Assembly: GCA_019689555.1 (NCBI GenBank)
Contig: JADGHE010000016.1
Coordinates: 7,501 to 62,727 of the forward strand
DNA from: Variibacter sp.
GTDB taxonomy: Bacteria > Pseudomonadota > Alphaproteobacteria > Rhizobiales > Xanthobacteraceae
Direction: 5' to 3'
DNA length: 55,227 nt
Position numbers and translations under genes: made by a program. Under the pieces are notes generated by a model. It was not told the DNA's origin. It did not search any database and saw only the letters and a program-made list of their open reading frames with translations. Within the stretch, counting starts at the first letter, position 1, and the number at the start of each line of letters is the position of its first letter. This document shows positions 50,686 through 55,227 of this stretch, piece after piece.

Positions 50686-52151
50686 CGCGCGGCCTCCTTG
50701 CGCCCATCGTCCTCCTTGGCCGCATCAGCCGGCTTGCGCCCGTCGGGCTCGCGCGTGAAGGTGTTGAGCGCCGCCCGCAGATTGCTTTCCGCGTCGATGA
50801 GAAAAGCCGCCGTTGTCACGACCTCCTCGCCGGCTTGAAGACCCGCAAGGACCTCGCGATAGCCTTCGCCGCGGCGGCCGAGCGTGACGGCTCGCGGCTC
50901 GAAACGGCCCTCGCCCCGCGAAACCAGCACGACTTGCCGCGTGCCGCTGTCGATCACCGCGCCGTCGGGCACGGCAAGGACCGGGGCCTCGTCGGCGCCG
51001 ATGCGGAAGACCACGTCGGCATACATGTCCGCCTTCAGCCGCCCATCCGGGTTCGGCACTTCGAGGCGGACACGGGCCGTCCGCGTCTCCGTCTTCACCT
51101 CGGGGTAGATGAGCGAGACCGTGCCTTCGACCGGTTCGGTGGGATAGGCGCGGAAGGTCACGAGCGCTCGCGTTCCGGGCTTGATCAGGGCGAGATCGGC
51201 CTCGGCGACATCGGCGATCACCCACATCGTGGAGAGGTCGGCGATGCGGTAGAGCTCGTCGCCGGCGGCGACGCGCTGTCCGTTGATGACCCGCTTGCTG
51301 ATCACGGTGCCGGCGGCGGGGGCGGGCCAGTCGAGAGTGCGCGGGTTGGCGCCGGTTTCGCGCACCTCGCGGATGCGGCTTTCCGGCACCCCGAGATTGC
51401 GCAGCCGCTGCATGGCGCCATTGAGCGCGCGATCGGCCTCGGCGCCGACCACCCCGCGCCGGACGGCGCCGACGGCAACGAGGAGGTCGATCTGCGCCTG
51501 CTGAATCTGCGGGCTGTAGAGCCGGAACAGCGGCTCCCCGGCCCGCACGCTCCGGCCCGTGGTGTTGACGAAGAGATCCTCGATATAGCCGTCGGCCCGC
51601 AGCGCCACGACGGTGAGCCGGCTCTCGTCGATCGCGACCGTGCCCACGCCCCGCACCGGGCGCACGAGGACACGGTGTTCGACCGGCTCCGTGCGCACGC
51701 CGCTGCGCTGGACGCGGTCGAGGCTGACCTTGACGGTCTTGCCGTCGTCGGCCTCCTCGTCCTCGTAGACGGGAATGTAGTCCATTCCCATCGCGTCCTT
51801 CTTCGGCACCGGCGAGGTGTCGGGAAGGCCCATCGGGTTGCGGTAATAGAGAATTCTGCGCTCGCGCGAAGCGGCCTTCGCCGGCGGCGGTTTGGGATCG
51901 AACGAGATTTCCTCGTCGTCATAGACCGGCAGATAGTCGCGCCCGGCCGCGTCCTTTTTCGGCGTGGCGGACCACAGCGGCGCGCCGCTGGGATCGCGGT
52001 AATAGAGGATCGCCCGCTCGGAGGCCCCGGCCGCCGGCGCCTGGAGGAGCGGGCCCGACGCGGACGGCGCCCGCTGCGCATACCAGGCCTGGCCGGCGGC
52101 GCCGAGGCCTGCGCCCAGCGCGAGAACGAGGAGGGTGCGAAGGGTGCTCAT
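50682..52151 (-). CDS. cusB: RND periplasmic adaptor CusB with two heavy-metal-binding repeats
   Basis: A 489-residue membrane-fusion protein linking CusA to an outer-membrane channel. After an N-terminal membrane segment it carries two similar modules (residues 46-80 and 97-132). Each has ILYYR.P at its start and PKKDA.G.DY.PVY.DE at its end. They resemble the heavy-metal-binding domain usually written YYCPMHP, but lack its Cys and His. The adaptor barrel and alpha-hairpin follow (about 140-450). It is upstream of and overlapping cusA. Confidence 0.92.
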   Translation of the reverse strand: MSTLRTLLVLALGAGLGAAGQAWYAQRAPSASGPLLQAPAAGASERAILYYRDPSGAPLWSATPKKDAAGRDYLPVYDDEEISFDPKPPPAKAASRERRILYYRNPMGLPDTSPVPKKDAMGMDYIPVYEDEEADDGKTVKVSLDRVQRSGVRTEPVEHRVLVRPVRGVGTVAIDESRLTVVALRADGYIEDLFVNTTGRSVRAGEPLFRLYSPQIQQAQIDLLVAVGAVRRGVVGAEADRALNGAMQRLRNLGVPESRIREVRETGANPRTLDWPAPAAGTVISKRVINGQRVAAGDELYRIADLSTMWVIADVAEADLALIKPGTRALVTFRAYPTEPVEGTVSLIYPEVKTETRTARVRLEVPNPDGRLKADMYADVVFRIGADEAPVLAVPDGAVIDSGTRQVVLVSRGEGRFEPRAVTLGRRGEGYREVLAGLQAGEEVVTTAAFLIDAESNLRAALNTFTREPDGRKPADAAKEDDGRKEAAR

Positions 52152-52268
52152 GGCGTCACCGCGCTCGAGGAACCGCTGTCTTGCCGCCCGGGCGGCGGCC
52201 GCTTTTGCAGCCGCCGCGTCCGCCGGCTTGCGCTGCGGCGGCGCATTGCAATGCGCCGCCTGCGCGCC

Positions 52269-52664
52269 TCACTTCGTGGCTTTGATGACGACCCGGCCGA
52301 CGACGGTTTCCGGCTCGCCCTGCACCTTGGCGGCCAGGCTCAGCTGGTAGCGTCCGGCCATCGGCAGCTCGGTCTTGAAGGCGTAGACGCCGGGTTCAGG
52401 CGCCGGCGCGGGTTCGAGCGGCGATTCCATCTCCGCCATGCCGTCGGGCGCCATGTCGAGGCGCTTGCGGATGATCACGGCGTCGGGCACCGGCTTGCCT
52501 GTCGGCTTGTGCACAAGACGCACGGCGACGATGACGGCGTCGCCCTTCTTCGTCTCGGCGGCGACGGGTTCGAACGCATAGTCGTTCGCTCCGGCGAGCG
52601 CTGCGGCCGGCGCCAAGCCGATGGCGGCCGCGGTCCACGCGGCGAGCAGGAATTTCGGGTACAT
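52269..52664 (-). CDS. periplasmic FixH/YtkA-like protein
   Basis: A 131-residue protein with a Sec signal (ends about residue 24, AAALA) and one small beta-sandwich domain with PEPGVYAFKTELPMAGRYQLSLAA. That phrase is typical of FixH/YtkA-like domains, often found beside copper handling or cytochrome oxidase genes. GAGGAG precedes the ATG at 52664. It lies between the Cys-rich protein and cusB on the same strand. It may chaperone copper in the periplasm; this rests on context. Confidence 0.75.
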   Translation of the reverse strand: MYPKFLLAAWTAAAIGLAPAAALAGANDYAFEPVAAETKKGDAVIVAVRLVHKPTGKPVPDAVIIRKRLDMAPDGMAEMESPLEPAPAPEPGVYAFKTELPMAGRYQLSLAAKVQGEPETVVGRVVIKATK

Positions 52665-52788
52665 CAATTTGCTCCTCGAAGTCTGATCTGGTCGCATCGG
52701 GTCGCGGCGCCGCGATGCCGAGCATCGAAGCGGCCGCACTCACGGCGCACACGAGCGCGCGCCGTTGCGGGCTCAACCCGCGGGCCCG

Positions 52789-53166
52789 TCAGACTCGGGG
52801 AGGACGGAAGGGCGGACTGCCGGTCTTCGAGACGACGAGATCCGACGCAGCCATGGGCTCGAGCGTCGATCCCGCCGGCGTCGGCAGCAGGTCGGGCAGC
52901 ACGGCGCCGGTGTAATTGAAGCACTTGGCGGGGCAGGTTGCCATCGACGGGCAATCGCCCATCGTCTTGGAGCCGTGGTCGCAGCAGGGCGCTTGGTCGT
53001 GAGCGCAGTCGTCGGGCGCGACGGCAGGCGACTCCTGCAAGCCCTGTGTCAGGTCCTGTGTGGCAGAGAGGTGTGCCGACGCGGCAGCGGCGACGGTGCC
53101 GGCCGCCGGCAACAGCGCGACCGACAGGGCGATCAGAAACACCAGAATGGTCCGGACGACGCCCAT
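52789..53166 (-). CDS. cysteine-rich secreted protein of the copper operon
   Basis: A 125-residue exported protein with a hydrophobic signal segment (residues 6-29). Six cysteines lie within 29 residues (C54, C61, C62, C72, C78, C82), with interspersed His and Met. The cluster suggests binding of Cu(I) or similar metals. It is the first gene after a sigma-70-like promoter with a 19-base spacer. I know no named family for it, though similar frames accompany cusBA genes in Rhizobiales. Function is inferred from composition and neighbours. Confidence 0.65.
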   Translation of the reverse strand: MGVVRTILVFLIALSVALLPAAGTVAAAASAHLSATQDLTQGLQESPAVAPDDCAHDQAPCCDHGSKTMGDCPSMATCPAKCFNYTGAVLPDLLPTPAGSTLEPMAASDLVVSKTGSPPFRPPRV

Positions 53167-53186
53167 ATCCTGCCCTGCAGTGACTT

Positions 53187-53217
53187 AGTATATCGCGGCT
53201 GCCCGAGAGAGGGTCAA
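53187..53217 (-). promoter_or_regulatory. promoter of the copper operon, 19-base spacer
   Basis: The minus strand reads TTGACC, 19 bases, TATACT, ending 20 bases before the cysteine-rich gene. A long 19-base spacer is characteristic of promoters activated by MerR-family regulators such as CueR. I could not see a clear dyad inside the spacer, so the regulator is uncertain. Confidence 0.45.
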
Positions 53218-53362
53218 GCCGATCGCGGTGCGAGCCACCGAGGGGCCCGCCACAGCGCTGTCGTCTCGAACCGCCGGGCGCGGGGGAGCCACGGTGTCGG
53301 ATCGGAGCGAAACCCCGTTCGTTGCGGACCACGTGTCGCGCACGAGTGATGGCCTCCGCAGC

Positions 53363-54139
53363 CTATCTTCCGGGTTGAGGCATCTGAGGCATCATCGGCC
53401 CCGGCATCATCCCTCCGGGTGGCATCTGGCCCGGAGCCGTCTGGCCGGGCATCGCGCCGGGTCCCATCTGCCCGCCCCCCATCGCCCCGGCCATCGTTGC
53501 CATCATGCCCATTCCCAGGTGCGGCGGGAGCAGTTCCTCGGCGGCCTTCTTTTGATCGTCCGACAACGTCGCATAGAGGGTCACGAAGGCGGATCTGATC
53601 GCCCGGGTTCCCTCGAGCCGCGCCTGCAGCCATCGCTCTTGCAGGGCAAGCCGATCGGCCACCGTTTGAGGCTGCGCTTGCCCGGAACCCGGCGGAGGCA
53701 TGATCGAAGCACGGATCTCGCCGAGCTTTTTGGCGTTTGCCCGCAGCGCGTCGGCGAACGCGTTCCACGCGCTCGCCTGAGCCTCCGTGATCTTGAGCTC
53801 GGCGCGCAGGAAGGCGATGCGACCTTCGACACGATCGATGGTGGCCATGCCGCCCATGGGCCCCATCCCCATCATTCGCATCATGCCCATCATGGGCATC
53901 ATGCCCGTCGTCGGCATGTGGCCCATCATGCCCATCATGGGCATGGTGCCGCCCATCATGTTCATCATGGGCATGCCGCCCGTCCCCGGCTGACCGGGCG
54001 GCGTTGTGGACGGTGCCGGAGCTTGCGCTGTGCTCGCCGGCGGGTGATGGGCGTCGGTCGCAGCCGGCGCCTGGGCCCAGGCGAACGGGCCGGAGGCGGC
54101 GGTGAGCAGCAGCGCCGCTGCCATGGTCGGGCGTTTCAT
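53363..54139 (-). CDS. Met-rich Spy/CpxP-like LTXXQ periplasmic protein
   Basis: A 258-residue exported protein (signal ends near residue 22, AWAQA). Residues about 54-98 are a methionine-glycine tract with many MM and MGMM repeats. A helical Spy-like core follows, with two LTXXQ-type motifs (LKITEAQ and TLSDDQ). A second Met/Pro/Gly tail closes the protein. Spy/CpxP proteins are periplasmic chaperones; methionine tracts suit Cu(I) binding. AGGAGGAG precedes the ATG. It lies upstream of the copper operon on the same strand with 196 bases between. The DNA of the tract is itself repetitive (CATCATGGGCAT units). Confidence 0.85.
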   Translation of the reverse strand: MKRPTMAAALLLTAASGPFAWAQAPAATDAHHPPASTAQAPAPSTTPPGQPGTGGMPMMNMMGGTMPMMGMMGHMPTTGMMPMMGMMRMMGMGPMGGMATIDRVEGRIAFLRAELKITEAQASAWNAFADALRANAKKLGEIRASIMPPPGSGQAQPQTVADRLALQERWLQARLEGTRAIRSAFVTLYATLSDDQKKAAEELLPPHLGMGMMATMAGAMGGGQMGPGAMPGQTAPGQMPPGGMMPGPMMPQMPQPGR

Positions 54140-54634
54140 GAGGGTCTCCTCCTGGTGTGAAGCACGGTGAAGACGCGCCCTTGGTTCGGGAAAATCATGC
54201 CATGTGCTGTCGGCTGCGGCCGCGGATTTTGTTGCCCGACGCGGCTTCGTGCGCGATCTCGTGCGCGATGCGGACTGCACGATGCCGCTGCACGATGTTG
54301 AGGGCACGATGCCGACCAGGAATTCGAAATCCTCCAGGGGCGTGCGGGTCCCTGCCACAAAGCCGCGCCAAGGGAACGAGGCGGGCCGCCGCGCGGGGCC
54401 ATAACGCCACCGAGCGCTGCTTGTTCCTGACGTCCGTCCCAAGGCTCACCGAGGTCGGCATTTCCGTTCCGGACGGGCCTGGGCGAGCCCGACGCACGGG
54501 CACAACGACCATAGGAACGGCACCCGACAGCGCGCTCACCGGACCGATTGCTCCTCCTTGCTGCGACGCCGAACATGGCGCCCGACAGACCTCAGTGCAC
54601 ACACAGAGGATCGCCGAATCGCGGCGGCGAGATG
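54140..54634. other. gene-poor stretch before the anaerobox
   Basis: About 495 bases with no frame that I accept. The open frames on both strands are Arg/Pro-rich and lack recognisable motifs. The first 40 bases contain the ribosome site and probably the promoter of the Spy-like gene. Confidence 0.4.
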
Positions 54635-54648
54635 TTGATGCAAATCAA
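54635..54648 (+). promoter_or_regulatory. FNR/FixK anaerobox
   Basis: TTGATGCAAATCAA is a perfect match to TTGAT-N4-ATCAA, the site bound by FNR, FixK and relatives. It lies 74 bases before the likely start of the interrupted cupin frame, where class II activation at -41.5 would give a leader of about 39 bases. It faces away from the copper genes, which begin about 500 bases to the left. Confidence 0.6.
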
Positions 54649-54721
54649 CCGCCGCAACAAAAATCTCCGGCCGCCGCGGTGTCGGCCGACAGGGGCCGCG
54701 CAATGTTACGAATAGCGGGAT

Positions 54722-54817
54722 TTGGGGTGGGAACTGAACGCAAGCCTCCCCGACGAACGCCGGCTTTGGTTCCTGAACACGCTCGTCTTGATCCGCCTCA
54801 GCTACGAGGATGGAGCG
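54722..54817 (+). pseudogene. 5' fragment of a cupin-type gene cut by an IS element
   Basis: The frame from TTG 54722 reads LPDERRLWFLNTLVLIRLSY then EDGA. It resembles the N-terminus of small cupins that continue into ISVLEHRAPYGDSPP and a metal-binding His motif. Here the similarity stops at about 54817, where sequence like an IS256-type end begins. An in-frame TAG at 54713 limits the 5' end. The rest of the gene would be beyond the window if the IS is a simple insertion. The cupin reading rests on my memory of the family and about 25 residues only. Confidence 0.4.
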
Positions 54818-55227
54818 GGATCGTGTCCCGATGAGTGGTGTAACAACGGCGGGGTCCGTCGTGATCGCCGGCGGGTTTGGCCGGGCTGTCAGGCCGCCAC
54901 GGCGGGCAGCCTGACGATCGGATCATCGCTCAAGGGGGCGATCGTTGCCAGGCTCATGTAGCGGGCGCGCTGGACCGCCCATTCGTCGTTCTGTTCGAGC
55001 AAGAGCGCGCCGACGAGGCGGGTGATGGCGTCCTCGTTGGGGAAGATGCCGACCACTTCGGTGCGCCGCTTGATCTCGCCGTTGAGGCGCTCGATCGGAT
55101 TGGTGCTGTGCAGCTTGGCGCGGTGCTGGGGCGGGAAGGTCATGAAGGCGAGCACGTCGGCCTCGGCCTCGTCCATCAGCGCGGCGAGCTTTGGCCCCTT
55201 GGGGCGCAGCTGATCGGCGACCTGGCG
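54818..55227 (-). mobile_element. IS256-family element, right part, cut by the window edge
   Basis: This holds the 3' end of the transposase gene and about 70 bases of terminal DNA, including GGATCGTGTCCCGATGAG and GTGGTGTAACAAC, which look like an IS256-group terminal repeat. The outer boundary near 54815-54820 is estimated from where cupin similarity ends. Neither the other inverted repeat nor the target duplication is in the window. Confidence 0.6.
54889..55227 (-). CDS. IS256-family (Mutator-type) transposase, C-terminal part
   Basis: The frame is open through the right edge of the window, so the N-terminus is missing; 112 residues remain. [20 protein letters not shown] and VVGIFPNE are strongly characteristic of the C-terminus of IS256-group transposases. 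The family's catalytic Glu is in the [13 protein letters not shown] region, while the two catalytic Asp residues would be further upstream. The stop at 54889 follows LPAVAA. Whether the full copy is intact cannot be judged here. Confidence 0.92.
   Translation of the reverse strand, partial: RQVADQLRPKGPKLAALMDEAEADVLAFMTFPPQHRAKLHSTNPIERLNGEIKRRTEVVGIFPNEDAITRLVGALLLEQNDEWAVQRARYMSLATIAPLSDDPIVRLPAVAA

Noticed and set aside
53830-53990. Tandem repeats of CATCATGGGCAT type as a possible independent DNA element
   Set aside because: They lie inside the Spy-like gene and are explained by its Met/Gly-rich coding tract.
54195-54602. 135-residue frame on the minus strand near the IS
   Set aside because: Composition is Arg/Pro/Ala with no recognisable domain or good start; it is probably spurious.

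Overview
The window is a GC-rich chromosomal segment of an alphaproteobacterium. It is most likely from Hyphomicrobiales (Rhizobiales), in the Bradyrhizobium/Xanthobacteraceae neighbourhood. This rests on recognisable gene content: membrane-anchored cytochrome CycM, a chorismate mutase-hisC-cyclohexadienyl dehydrogenase cluster divergent from metX-metW, two PII/AmtB pairs, an HWE-type sensor kinase and CTCCCC-type palindromic intergenic repeats. No database search was possible, so names come from motifs and remembered family features.

Layout. 0.1-17.6 kb is mostly housekeeping: an M23 peptidase, a membrane protein, arylamine N-acetyltransferase, ClpB, a MOSC protein, a UPF0114 (YqhA-like) protein, an MFS transporter, a 48-residue lipoprotein overlapping hrpB, a phosphomannomutase/phosphoglucomutase, prephenate dehydratase, KdsB and CycM. 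17.9-25.7 kb is a Yej-type peptide ABC importer operon with two tandem binding proteins followed by YejB, YejE and YejF. A large acyl-CoA synthetase (ADP-forming)/GNAT fusion converges on it. 28.9-33.3 kb holds gyrB, a small secreted protein and a PAS chemoreceptor. 33.5-37.4 kb holds two consecutive glnK-amtB operons, each with a -24/-12 (sigma-54) promoter candidate and TGC-N11-GCA-like upstream sites. 37.7-44.0 kb is tesB, aromatic amino acid/histidinol-phosphate genes, a chorismate mutase with a dehydratase-like tail, and metX-metW. 44.3-47.2 kb has a tiny zinc-ribbon-like protein and an HWE kinase with a single-domain response regulator. 47.4-54.1 kb is a copper/silver-type efflux island (CusA, CusB, small accessory proteins, Met-rich Spy/LTXXQ protein). 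The right edge is the end of an IS256-family element that appears to have interrupted a cupin gene preceded by a perfect FNR/FixK box.

Working together: PII and AmtB sense and import ammonium under apparent nitrogen control. The aromatic genes (chorismate mutase, PheA, TyrA/C, HisC) cover the late steps to Phe and Tyr. MetX/MetW start methionine synthesis. The Cus-like set exports monovalent copper or silver and buffers periplasmic metal. I see no CRISPR array, tRNA, rRNA, prophage or recognisable defence system. The most unusual items are the IS-truncated cupin with its orphan anaerobox, the doubled and differently built glnK-amtB operons, and the chorismate mutase with a degenerate dehydratase-like C-terminus. 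None of these amounts to a clearly new system.
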